Assembly: GCA_023253715.1 (NCBI GenBank)
Contig: JALRFH010000057.1
Span: 1 to 32,559 of the forward strand
DNA from: Halieaceae bacterium
GTDB taxonomy: Bacteria; Pseudomonadota; Gammaproteobacteria; Pseudomonadales; Halieaceae
Reading direction: 5' to 3'
Length of the DNA: 32,559 bases
The notes beneath the pieces were generated by a model that was not told the origin of the DNA, ran no database searches, and worked only from the letters and a program-made list of their open reading frames with translations. The translations under genes were made by a program, and so were the position numbers. Positions 16,098 through 23,620 of the stretch are shown here, piece after piece. How positions within the stretch are numbered: position 1 is the first letter of the stretch; each line of letters begins with the position of its first letter.

Positions 16098-17834
16098 TTA
16101 CAAAGGGTTTGGTGCATTACTCAAATTTACACCCACCGCCCCAGCATTGGGGCGTCTTGGGTCTGCAGATCCCAGTAGCTTGTCGCCACTGATCAAGATG
16201 GATTGAGTGCTGCCCATATTTTTTTGCTTCAGTAAGATGTGGCCCTTGGCCTCAAGCGCTTTGAGCGTGTCTTCATTGATTCCATCTTCGTAGGTGAGTT
16301 CAGGTTTGCGCCATGCTTGGTAAATGCGTGGACGGCTGGTCGCTTCGGCAATATTCAGACCGTAATCAATGACATTCACGAGGAGCTGCAAGAGGCTGGT
16401 GTGGATCAGACTACCTCCCGGCGTGCCGGTTACCATGAAGAGTTCATTATTGGTATCGAATACTAGCGTGGGTGTCATGGTCGAAACCATGCGCTTACCG
16501 GGCGCCAGGGCGTTTGCATGTTGCGGGTTGCGCAGTGAAAAATTGCGCATTTGGTTGTCTAATAAAATGCCTGTTCCCTCAACCACAAAGGCCGAGCCAA
16601 AGGAATAACCCAGCGTGTAGGTCAAAGAAACTGCGTTACCGTCAGCGTCTACGACCGATAAGTGCGTTGTGTCGTGACTTTCATAGGGTTGGGGGTCTAG
16701 GGGTTCCAACTCGGTTGTCGCAGTGGCTTTTGTCATCGAAATCCCCAAGGCGATCTGTTTTGCGAGCTCTTTACTGAGAAAACCCTTGACGGGTACATCA
16801 ACAAAGTCAGGATCTCCAATGCCATTTTCTTGCAGGCGGCGATTGGCGTTAACGCGTTTCATAACCTCCGCAAGAACGTGCAGGCTTTGCGAGGATCCTT
16901 GAGGCAAGGCTTGCAAATCAAACTCGCTGAGCACATTGAGCATTTGCAGAAGGGCAAGCCCGCCACCACTGCTAGGTGGCATGGTGATAACACGATTGCC
17001 CCTGTACTCGGTTGCTATGGGATTGCGGTGTTTAACCTGATATTGGGAAAGATCTTTCAGGCTGATGAGTCCACCGTGCGTCTGCATGGATTCGGCAAAT
17101 TTTTGGGCGATGGCGCCTAGGTAGAAGGCGTCGGCGCCACCGTCTCGAATTTGTGTTAGTGACCAGGCAAGATCAGGTTGCTTGAAGAGATCGCCTTGCT
17201 GAAAAGGTCGACCTTCGTTTGAATAATTCTGCCAGCTGTGCGGATGGAGTTTTAGAGCGCCCTGAGCCTCGCCCAAGGCGAACGCTAAGTCCTCGCTAAC
17301 CGTAATTCCGTTTTTAGCTTGATCGATGGCAGGTTGTACTAGATCTTTCCACGCCATGCTACCGTGTTGTTGCCAGGCCATATAGAGACCTGCAATGGTT
17401 CCAGGAACGGCGGCTGCTTTCGGGCCAAACGTCAGCGAGGGCCAATCAATTCGCCCCTCGGCGTTGCGAAATTGTTCGACCTTTGCATTTTGGGGCGCTA
17501 CCGAGCGGAAATCTAAAGCCGAGGCCTTGTGCTGGTTGCTATCGTAAATTAAGGCAAAACCACTGCCGCCAAGATTTCCCGCACGCGGTAATGTCACGGC
17601 AAGGCTAAATGCTGTTGCGACCGCCGCATCCGTCGCGTTACCACCCTGTTCGAGGATTTTGGCACCGACGCGGCTTGACAATACATTTTGACTTACGACC
17701 ATTCCTTCGAGCGCCGATACGGGATGGTGAATTGCGTCGTAGCGAATAATGGGCTGGCTGACCTGCTGTGCTTGTGTTTGCACTACTGGGCTTAGCAGTA
17801 GTAAGACTGGGGCTAGAAGTCGAATCGAATACAT
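16098..17834 (-). CDS. ggt: Gamma-glutamyltransferase (glutathione hydrolase), periplasmic
   Basis: GGT cleaves or transfers the gamma-glutamyl group of glutathione and related peptides in the periplasm. It is a self-cleaving Ntn hydrolase. The protein has a signal peptide (MYSIRLLAPVLLLLSPVV...AQA) and the GNLGGSGFALIYD segment. TTHLSVVDADGNAVSLTYTL contains the Thr at about residue 389 that becomes the new N-terminus and nucleophile (E. coli Thr391). The substrate loop PPSSGGG and the end GDKLLGSADPRRPNAGAVG are also present. From ATG 17834 it is 578 residues. An in-frame ATG at 17872 has AAGGA 12 bases upstream but would put 13 extra residues before the signal peptide, so the start is uncertain. 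It is divergent from the DUF3604 gene. Confidence 0.93.
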   Translation of the reverse strand: MYSIRLLAPVLLLLSPVVQTQAQQVSQPIIRYDAIHHPVSALEGMVVSQNVLSSRVGAKILEQGGNATDAAVATAFSLAVTLPRAGNLGGSGFALIYDSNQHKASALDFRSVAPQNAKVEQFRNAEGRIDWPSLTFGPKAAAVPGTIAGLYMAWQQHGSMAWKDLVQPAIDQAKNGITVSEDLAFALGEAQGALKLHPHSWQNYSNEGRPFQQGDLFKQPDLAWSLTQIRDGGADAFYLGAIAQKFAESMQTHGGLISLKDLSQYQVKHRNPIATEYRGNRVITMPPSSGGGLALLQMLNVLSEFDLQALPQGSSQSLHVLAEVMKRVNANRRLQENGIGDPDFVDVPVKGFLSKELAKQIALGISMTKATATTELEPLDPQPYESHDTTHLSVVDADGNAVSLTYTLGYSFGSAFVVEGTGILLDNQMRNFSLRNPQHANALAPGKRMVSTMTPTLVFDTNNELFMVTGTPGGSLIHTSLLQLLVNVIDYGLNIAEATSRPRIYQAWRKPELTYEDGINEDTLKALEAKGHILLKQKNMGSTQSILISGDKLLGSADPRRPNAGAVGVNLSNAPNPL

Positions 17835-18032
17835 GAACACAGGGTGGTTGCAGCTGCAAAGCATGGTTGGCATGACAATTGAGTGTCCTTGAATGCTGAA
17901 TCCCAATGCTGTAACAACATCGCTATGTTCGACAAGTGTTTTATTCGAAAAACATTTAGGTTGCTTATTAAGTCGTTGTGCATAAAAGTCCGATTGTTTA
18001 TGCTCGATAGGATAACAAATAACAAGGAATTT

Positions 18033-19958
18033 ATGATGCGCAGTAAACCATTGGTGTTTGCCACTTTGGCGAGTAGTCTTTTTTTGGCCGCTTGCAGTAG
18101 TCCTGAGCAGGGAGATTCTAGTGCGGCAGCCGCGGAACCAAGTGCGCTAGGCACAGAGTCTGCTAGTATTGTCGTGACACCCACCAAAACAGCCTTATTC
18201 GGTGATTTACACGTACACACCTCGCAGTCGTTTGATGCGTTTGTGTTTGGTGTGCGTCGCACACCAGAAGACGCCTATCGCTATGCTCAGGGCGAAGCGA
18301 TTCCGCAAGATGCGGGTGGCATGATTCAGTTAGCGGGACCTCCTTTAGATTTCTATGCCGTCACAGACCATGGTGAATACTTAGGCGTGGTGCCGGCTAT
18401 GGCTGACCCCAAGAGTCCGATGTCGAAGACGGCAACGGCCCAAGCGGCTTTTGGTGATAATGCCACTGCGTCAGATGCGACTTTTTCAAAGATCGGTTTG
18501 TCGTTTGTGACGCAGTCTCCACTTGAGGATATTTACGATCGCAGTTTTATTGCCGGTAACTGGCGCAAAACAGCGGACATTGCCGATCAGTTTTATCGTC
18601 CAGGCGAATTCACGACCTTTGCAGCTTATGAATTTACCGCGATGCGGGTGGTTGATGCAGCGCAAACGGGTGCCGCTAACTTACATCGAAACGTCGTGTT
18701 CGAAAACTCCGCCCCCGACGATATCTTTACCACCCTAATGTCAGGTGATCCCGCTGAGCTGTGGAATTGGATGGAGCAACAGCGTGCTGCAGGGAATGAT
18801 TCACTAGCCATTCCGCACAACTCTAATGCCTCGAACGGCCTAATGTTTTCCGCCACCGATGAAAACGGCGAGCCCTTATCACAAGAGCTGATGGAGCAGC
18901 GCGTTCGCAACGAGCCCATCATGGAAATTACCCAAATTAAGGGTACTTCGGATACGCGACCTGCGTTTTCACCTGACGACGAGTGGGCTGAATTCGAGCA
19001 TTATCCCTATTTGATTGGCTCGAATATGCTAAACCAAGATGCTGAAGGCAGTTACGCACGCCCCTCGCTCAGCAAGGGTATTCAGCTTCAGCAGGAGCAG
19101 GGTGCGAATCCCTTCGAATTTGGTTTTATTGGCGCCAGCGACACGCACCTAGCGGCGGGCACCTACGTTGAGTCCACCTACTGGGGTAAGTTCCCCTCGG
19201 AAGGGCGCGACCCTAAATTGCGCAATTCGGTACCCAATGGTCCAGAGGGGACGGAGTGGGAAGACGCCGATACAACGGGCGTTGAAGGTCTATTAATCGG
19301 TCGGTCGGCTGCCTCATATTCTGCCAGTGGTCTGGCTGGTGTTTGGGCCGAATCGAACACGCGTGAGGCGATCTTTGCAGCTATGAAGCGTCGCGAGACC
19401 TTTGGGACTTCTGGTCCCAGAATGCAAGTACGTTTCTTCGCGGGTGACTATCAGGACGATCTGCTAACCAAAGTTGATTCGCTTGAGACCGCTTACGCAG
19501 AAGGTGTACCCATGGGGGGGCGTTTGAGCGAGCAATCACAAGCGCCATCGATGATGGTGTGGGCGGTACAGGACCCTCTATCGGCGCCCTTGCAACGCGC
19601 ACAGGTAATTAAAGTATGGCGCAACAGCCAGGGTGAGCACCAAGAGCGGGTGTTCGATGTGGCCTGTTCTGGCGATGCTCAGCCTGATGCGAATTATCGC
19701 TGTCCCGATAACGGCGCAAGTGTCGATTTACGTTCTTGCGATGTTCAGGCCGGTACTGGGCAGGCAGAGTTAAAGGCGCTGTGGCAAGACCCAGAGTTTG
19801 ATGCGTCACAATCGGCGGCTTATTTTGTTCGTGTGCTCGAGAATCCAACTTGCCGCTGGAGCTCTTGGGATGCTGCGCGAGCCGGTATTAAGCCCAATCC
19901 AGAGCTTCCCGCTATTTTGCAGGAGCGAGCGTGGTCGTCGCCGATTTGGGTGAACTAG
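18033..19958 (+). CDS. DUF3604 lipoprotein (PHP-like metal-dependent family)
   Basis: From ATG 18033 the protein has 641 residues. It starts with a lipoprotein signal: positive MMRSKP, a hydrophobic LVFATLASSLFL, then LAAC with Cys as the lipid anchor. A short Ser/Ala/Glu linker leads to the DUF3604 domain. This opens ALFGDLHVHTSQSFDAF, a PHP-type double-His metal motif, with VTDHGEYLG and ASDTHLAAGTY as further probable metal ligands. It is therefore probably a periplasm-facing metallohydrolase anchored in a membrane. DUF3604 proteins are common in marine heterotrophs but their substrate is unknown. AAGGA is four bases upstream of ATG 18033 and seven from ATG 18036. The frame is open to 17883, but that part lacks a ribosome site and would bury the signal. 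It is divergent from ggt. Confidence 0.85.
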   Translation: MMRSKPLVFATLASSLFLAACSSPEQGDSSAAAAEPSALGTESASIVVTPTKTALFGDLHVHTSQSFDAFVFGVRRTPEDAYRYAQGEAIPQDAGGMIQLAGPPLDFYAVTDHGEYLGVVPAMADPKSPMSKTATAQAAFGDNATASDATFSKIGLSFVTQSPLEDIYDRSFIAGNWRKTADIADQFYRPGEFTTFAAYEFTAMRVVDAAQTGAANLHRNVVFENSAPDDIFTTLMSGDPAELWNWMEQQRAAGNDSLAIPHNSNASNGLMFSATDENGEPLSQELMEQRVRNEPIMEITQIKGTSDTRPAFSPDDEWAEFEHYPYLIGSNMLNQDAEGSYARPSLSKGIQLQQEQGANPFEFGFIGASDTHLAAGTYVESTYWGKFPSEGRDPKLRNSVPNGPEGTEWEDADTTGVEGLLIGRSAASYSASGLAGVWAESNTREAIFAAMKRRETFGTSGPRMQVRFFAGDYQDDLLTKVDSLETAYAEGVPMGGRLSEQSQAPSMMVWAVQDPLSAPLQRAQVIKVWRNSQGEHQERVFDVACSGDAQPDANYRCPDNGASVDLRSCDVQAGTGQAELKALWQDPEFDASQSAAYFVRVLENPTCRWSSWDAARAGIKPNPELPAILQERAWSSPIWVN

Positions 19959-19973
19959 AGCGGGAAGTAGGTA

Positions 19974-19995
19974 GGGCCGGGAAAGTAGTCGGCCC
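19974..19995. terminator. Possible hairpin terminator between convergent genes
   Basis: A perfect six-base stem (GGGCCG at 19974-19979 and CGGCCC at 19990-19995) with a ten-base loop lies between the stops of the DUF3604 gene and panD. Neither side has a clear T-run, so this is a weak or Rho-assisted terminator at best. Confidence 0.35.
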
Positions 19996-20001
19996 CAAGG
20001 T

Positions 20002-20376
20002 TTAAAAGGTCTCAGCGACCGTTTTGGGCTCTTCGATAATGTAGCGGAATTCGCGGTTATCGGGTGAGGGCAAAATGACTTTGGGGTGCACTCTCTCGGC
20101 GCTCAACTCAAAGCCAATAATAATGATGTCCTCGCCTGGACCGATCAGATGTGCGGCGGCGCCATTGACACAGATATCGCCCTTACCGCGCTCGCCTTCA
20201 ATCGTGTAGGTTTCTAAACGCGCACCCGATGTATTGCTGACCACCAGCACTTTCTCGCCCGGCCACAGACCTACGGCATCTAACAGGTTTGCATCAATCG
20301 TGATACTGCCCACGTAATCCAAGTCGGCTTGGGTGACCGTTGCCTTGTGAATTTTCGAGCGCATTTGCCAACGCAT
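20002..20376 (-). CDS. panD: Aspartate 1-decarboxylase
   Basis: PanD makes beta-alanine from aspartate for pantothenate and coenzyme A. The 124-residue proenzyme from ATG 20376 (MRWQMRSKIHKATVTQADL) has YVGSITID. There the Gly-Ser bond is cleaved to give the pyruvoyl cofactor on the new N-terminal Ser, near residue 25-28. GKGDICVNGAAAHL is the conserved core near the C-terminal part of the barrel. Length and motif agree with the 126-residue E. coli enzyme. It stands alone, without panB, panC or panM nearby. An upstream in-frame alternative start (20415) lacks a ribosome site. Confidence 0.94.
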   Translation of the reverse strand: MRWQMRSKIHKATVTQADLDYVGSITIDANLLDAVGLWPGEKVLVVSNTSGARLETYTIEGERGKGDICVNGAAAHLIGPGEDIIIIGFELSAERVHPKVILPSPDNREFRYIIEEPKTVAETF

Positions 20377-20531
20377 GAGTACTGACCTACAGAGTCCAAA
20401 TGAGGGGCGTATCATTCCGTATTACAAAAATTTGTCAACCATGGCGAGCGCTCTTACCTCAAGATTTCATGAAAAAATAGGTGTCAGAACGAGTAATTGC
20501 AGGCTTACTCATGCTTTTCAGTCGCAAAGCG

Positions 20532-21308
20532 CTAGGCGTTACGTATGGTCAGCCCACCATCTACCGTGAGCGCCACTCCCGTCATGTAGCTAGACGAGGG
20601 CAGAGTGAAGTTCACAATGGCGTGCGCAATTTCCTCAGGTTCTGCGTAGCGCTTGAGCGCGGTTCGGCGTTTGGCAAACACAACTTTGTCGGTATCTGGA
20701 ATCGCTTGTGTCATGCCTGTTAAAGTTGGTCCAGGGCATACGCAATTTACGGTAATGCCCTCGGGCCCAAGCTCGACCGCGAGTGCCCGAGTTAGACCAA
20801 TAACACCGTGCTTAGCGCTGGTGTAGGTGCTGCCATAGGGCGTTGCGCCAAGACCCTCGGTCGAGGCTAGGTTTACGATGCGGGGGTGTTTGGATTGTCG
20901 CAACGCTGGCAATGCTGTGCGTACCAGACGCACTTGGCCTTTTAGCATGACATCGAACGAACGGTCCCACAGGTCCTCGTAGTCGTCGCTGTCGATTTTG
21001 GTAAACAGCGAAATGCCAGCATTATTGATGAGGATGTCTAAGCCGCCAAAGTGAGCGATTACTTCGCTGGTAACGTCGATAATTTGGGGGGCATTCGCGA
21101 TATCCAGAACCCAGCCTTTAGCCTTGCCACCAGCATCGGTAATTTCTTGAACGACCCGATCGACACCTTCTTGTGTGATGTCGGTCACGGCCACGTGGGC
21201 GCCTTCGTCGGCTAGCAGGTGTGCGGTTGCGCGCCCGATGCCACTGGCCGCGCCGGTGACGAGGGCGGTGTGATTTTGGATGGACCGACTGAGTTGGGAT
21301 AGAGGCAT
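20532..21308 (-). CDS. Short-chain dehydrogenase/reductase (classical SDR)
   Basis: The 258-residue protein is a classical SDR. It has TGAASGIGRA for nucleotide binding (residues 18-27), VLDIANAP and LINNAG, then NLASTEG for the catalytic Ser region. The YxxxK pair (YTSAK) and CPGPTLTGM complete the core. VTDITQ at the end of the second strand (Asp) suggests NAD(H) preference. It resembles 3-oxoacyl reductases and hydroxysteroid- or sugar-alcohol dehydrogenases; the substrate cannot be assigned. AAAGGG four to eight bases upstream supports ATG 21308. It is monocistronic, 156 bases beyond panD on the same strand. Confidence 0.88.
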   Translation of the reverse strand: MPLSQLSRSIQNHTALVTGAASGIGRATAHLLADEGAHVAVTDITQEGVDRVVQEITDAGGKAKGWVLDIANAPQIIDVTSEVIAHFGGLDILINNAGISLFTKIDSDDYEDLWDRSFDVMLKGQVRLVRTALPALRQSKHPRIVNLASTEGLGATPYGSTYTSAKHGVIGLTRALAVELGPEGITVNCVCPGPTLTGMTQAIPDTDKVVFAKRRTALKRYAEPEEIAHAIVNFTLPSSSYMTGVALTVDGGLTIRNA

Positions 21309-21388
21309 AGTAGGCCCTTTATAGCGTTCGTCGATGTGCGAGGTTGTTTGTTTTTGTTATTGGTCTGCTGCCACGACTTAATCGACGA

Positions 21389-21808
21389 TCAAATAGCAGG
21401 GCGTATTGCTGGCTTTTCGGCTTCATTGCTTGTGTGTTTCATACGCCAGTTGAGCCAGGTGGCAGCCACAGTAAAGGTTATGGCCATAACGAAGATCATA
21501 TGGGCAATTGACGCGTTGGGATAGGGCGCCATGGCAGCGCGTGAAATCGATATTAAACCCATCGCCACACCTGCCAGGCAGGCGAGCGCAAGCGCTTTGA
21601 CCGTTAGGTCCTGCTCGCGCGCGGGTAGTCGCTTGTGGTGGCGATATAAAACGATTAAGACGCTGCAAAGCGACAGTCCGGGCAGACTAGCCAATAGTGG
21701 GTGCCAGTCTGACGCGGTATGTGCCGCGGGCTCGGTAGCAGCGAATACACTCGTTATAAGAATGGCGGATAAAACAAGTTCAATTGTAAGTCGCAGTGTG
21801 TTGTTCAT
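21389..21808 (-). CDS. Hypothetical small integral membrane protein
   Basis: I do not recognise the family. The 139 residues contain about four hydrophobic segments: near 8-24 (TIELVLSAILITSVFAA), 39-56 (LLASLPGLSLCSVLIVLY), 71-90 (ALALACLAGVAMGLISIS) and 101-120 (IAHMIFVMAITFTVAATWL). Basic residues RHHKR lie in one loop and WRMKHT near the end, suggesting the C-terminus is cytoplasmic. The ATG at 21808 has AGGA about eight bases upstream. It is divergent from the sugar dehydrogenase gene. No function is proposed. Confidence 0.65.
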   Translation of the reverse strand: MNNTLRLTIELVLSAILITSVFAATEPAAHTASDWHPLLASLPGLSLCSVLIVLYRHHKRLPAREQDLTVKALALACLAGVAMGLISISRAAMAPYPNASIAHMIFVMAITFTVAATWLNWRMKHTSNEAEKPAIRPAI

Positions 21809-21912
21809 ATTATTGTCCTAGGCCTGCAGTGTGTGTAATCCATCTCGATCGCGCTGCGTAAGTTATTAAGCATCTAGTAAAAAGTGTATCCGAGCAATAG
21901 TTTTCGCCGATG

Positions 21913-21919
21913 AAGGAGG
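21913..21919 (+). promoter_or_regulatory. Strong Shine-Dalgarno that sets the sugar dehydrogenase start
   Basis: AAGGAGG lies five bases before ATG 21925. The in-frame ATG at 21910 overlaps this site, so 21925 is the real start and the encoded signal peptide then begins correctly with MRLFWVV. Confidence 0.8.
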
Positions 21920-21924
21920 TGCGC

Positions 21925-23235
21925 ATGCGCTTGTTTTGGGTTGTCGCGGTACTCTGCATGACCGCTTGTGGTCACGCGCCTATCCATGCGCCTGTGGATG
22001 CAGTGGAGTATGGAGCCATTCCGGAACTTGCAGATCCCGAGTCATCTCTGTTACCCACAGCCAGAATTGCTCGGGCGGTAGGTTTTAAGCCGGGCGAGGC
22101 GCCCAGTCCGGCACTGGGCTGGACGATAAATCGCTTCGCGGAGGGGCTAACGCATCCGCGTTGGTTGCTCGAACTTCCCAATGGTGATTTGCTGGTCGCC
22201 GAAAGCGACACCCCGCAAAACAGCGGTGGGTTTGACGGAATAAAGGGCTTCGCTGCTAAATGGATGATGCGCTTCGGTGGTTCCAATAGGGGTAGTGCGG
22301 ACCGTATCCGCTTGCTTCGAGATGCCGATCGGGATGGTATCGCCGAGCGCAGTATTTATTTATTAGAAGACCTGCACTCGCCTTTTGGCATGGCCTATCG
22401 CGAAGGTTATCTGTACGTAGCCAATACCGATGCCTTGCTTCGATTTCCGTATGACTTGGGTGAGGACAGCGTGGCTGGTCCAGCTGAGCATTTAACCGAT
22501 TTGCCGGCTCTTCCGTACAACCACCACTGGACAAAATCGCTACTGTTTGAGCCCGGTGGCCAGAGTCTTTGGATTGGCGTGGGTAGCAACAGTAATATTG
22601 CCGAGAACGGTATAGAAAACGAGAAGATGCGAGCAGCAATACTGCGTTTCGACCTTGAGATTGGTGAGCTTGGTGTCTACGCAAACGGTTTGCGCAACCC
22701 GGTAGGCATGGCGTTGCACCCCGAAACAGGCGGGTTATGGACTGTGGTTAATGAGCGCGATGAGCTTGGCGACCAGCTGGTACCTGATTATCTGACAGAA
22801 GTCATCGAGAACGAATTCTATGGCTGGCCCGTGTGGTACATGGGCGGGAACAAAGATGAACGAGTTCTAGCACTGGGGATCGACAATGGTATGAGACCAA
22901 GAGACCCTGATTACGCGCTCGGAGCACATACGGCATCGCTGGGTTTAGATTTTTATGACTCTCCGCACCCAAGGCTCGATAATGCTGCGATCATTGGGCA
23001 GCGGGGGTCGTGGAATCGCAGTCAGTATGCGGGCTATAAAGTGATTGCAGTTGAATTTGAGGGCGGTCGACCAAAAGATGCGCTGCCCATCACCTTACTC
23101 GATGGCTTCTTGAACGAGACAGGCCAGGCTAGGGGGCGCCCGGTTGGGATTCAGGTAATGCAAGATGGCTCGATCATGATCGCTGATGATGTGGGCGGCA
23201 TAGTGTGGCGTTTAGCGCCGGGGCAAAACCCCTAG
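21925..23235 (+). CDS. PQQ-dependent sugar dehydrogenase-like lipoprotein (glucose/sorbosone dehydrogenase fold)
   Basis: The protein from ATG 21925 has 436 residues. Its start MRLFWVVAVLCMTACG has a lipobox (MTAC) and so predicts a membrane-anchored periplasmic lipoprotein. The mature part is a six-blade beta-propeller of the GSDH family. WTINRFAEGLTHPRWLLELP and NGDLLVAES lie in blade 1, and GLRNPVGMALHPETGGLWT and NERDELGDQL in the active-site region. It ends in a DDVGGIVWRL strand. Relatives oxidise aldose sugars or sorbosone with PQQ, but many family members have no tested substrate. The cofactor is inferred from the fold; no pqq genes are visible here. It is a single-gene unit divergent from a small membrane protein. 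Confidence 0.82.
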   Translation: MRLFWVVAVLCMTACGHAPIHAPVDAVEYGAIPELADPESSLLPTARIARAVGFKPGEAPSPALGWTINRFAEGLTHPRWLLELPNGDLLVAESDTPQNSGGFDGIKGFAAKWMMRFGGSNRGSADRIRLLRDADRDGIAERSIYLLEDLHSPFGMAYREGYLYVANTDALLRFPYDLGEDSVAGPAEHLTDLPALPYNHHWTKSLLFEPGGQSLWIGVGSNSNIAENGIENEKMRAAILRFDLEIGELGVYANGLRNPVGMALHPETGGLWTVVNERDELGDQLVPDYLTEVIENEFYGWPVWYMGGNKDERVLALGIDNGMRPRDPDYALGAHTASLGLDFYDSPHPRLDNAAIIGQRGSWNRSQYAGYKVIAVEFEGGRPKDALPITLLDGFLNETGQARGRPVGIQVMQDGSIMIADDVGGIVWRLAPGQNP

Positions 23236-23383
23236 TCTGGTGAGTTGGTCATTGAGTCGAGAGTTTTGCGTTTAAGTTGTGATTTTTAGTTTTTATAGTG
23301 TGTCCTGGCAGGCTCTTGGTGTGATTGTGATCTAACTCAGGCTGGGTGCGTATCACAGGGCATCGAATAAGAGGTCTGTTGCC

Positions 23384-23566
23384 ATGTTAGAAACTCAGAT
23401 TACGCAGTGTCCTTATTGCTGGGAATCCATAGAGCTGGTTATTGACCACAGTGTTTCTGAGCAAGAATACATCGAGGACTGCGAAGTGTGCTGTCGGCCC
23501 ATTCGCCTGCTTGTTACGGTCGACGATGGCGAGGCATACGTAACCGCGATGCATGAAGATGAATAA
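23384..23566 (+). CDS. CPXCG motif cysteine-rich protein
   Basis: This 60-residue protein has CPYC near residues 9-12 and CEVCCRP near 35-41, the spacing of the CPXCG zinc-ribbon-like family. Its acidic surface and C-terminal HEDE fit. GAGGT lies upstream of ATG 23384. The family's role is unknown. The 148 bases before it hold its promoter; a TGTGATTGTGATC and a TATCACA lie there but not in the spacing of a CRP site. It converges with the FAD/GcvT gene and shares the hairpin after its stop. Confidence 0.8.
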   Translation: MLETQITQCPYCWESIELVIDHSVSEQEYIEDCEVCCRPIRLLVTVDDGEAYVTAMHEDE

Positions 23567-23567
23567 T

Positions 23568-23599
23568 AAAAAAGCCCCGAATGATTTAAATGTGGGGCT
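23568..23599 (-). terminator. Rho-independent terminator, mainly for the FAD/GcvT gene
   Basis: AGCCCC (23573-23578) and GGGGCT (23594-23599) pair around a 15-base loop. On the minus strand the stem is followed by a run of six T (A-run 23568-23573), so it terminates the dehydrogenase transcript. It lies directly after the CPXCG stop and could also slow that gene's transcript. Confidence 0.8.
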
Positions 23600-23620
23600 C
23601 TGCTATCCGGATACCATTGT

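Noticed and set aside
16087-16109. Hairpin terminator between argG and ggt
   Set aside because: AACCCT/AGGGTT pairs over an 11-base loop with no T-run and overlaps the ggt stop; too weak to call.
20491-20510. GAGTAA/TTACTC inverted repeat as an operator or terminator
   Set aside because: Only six-base arms, alone, with no T-run and no clear relation to a start site.
20481-20723. Small plus-strand ORF between panD and the SDR gene
   Set aside because: It mostly reads the antisense of the SDR gene, has no ribosome site, and its composition is not protein-like.
23310-23360. CRP site upstream of the CPXCG gene
   Set aside because: TGTGAT and ATCACA half-sites are present but almost 30 bases apart instead of about six.
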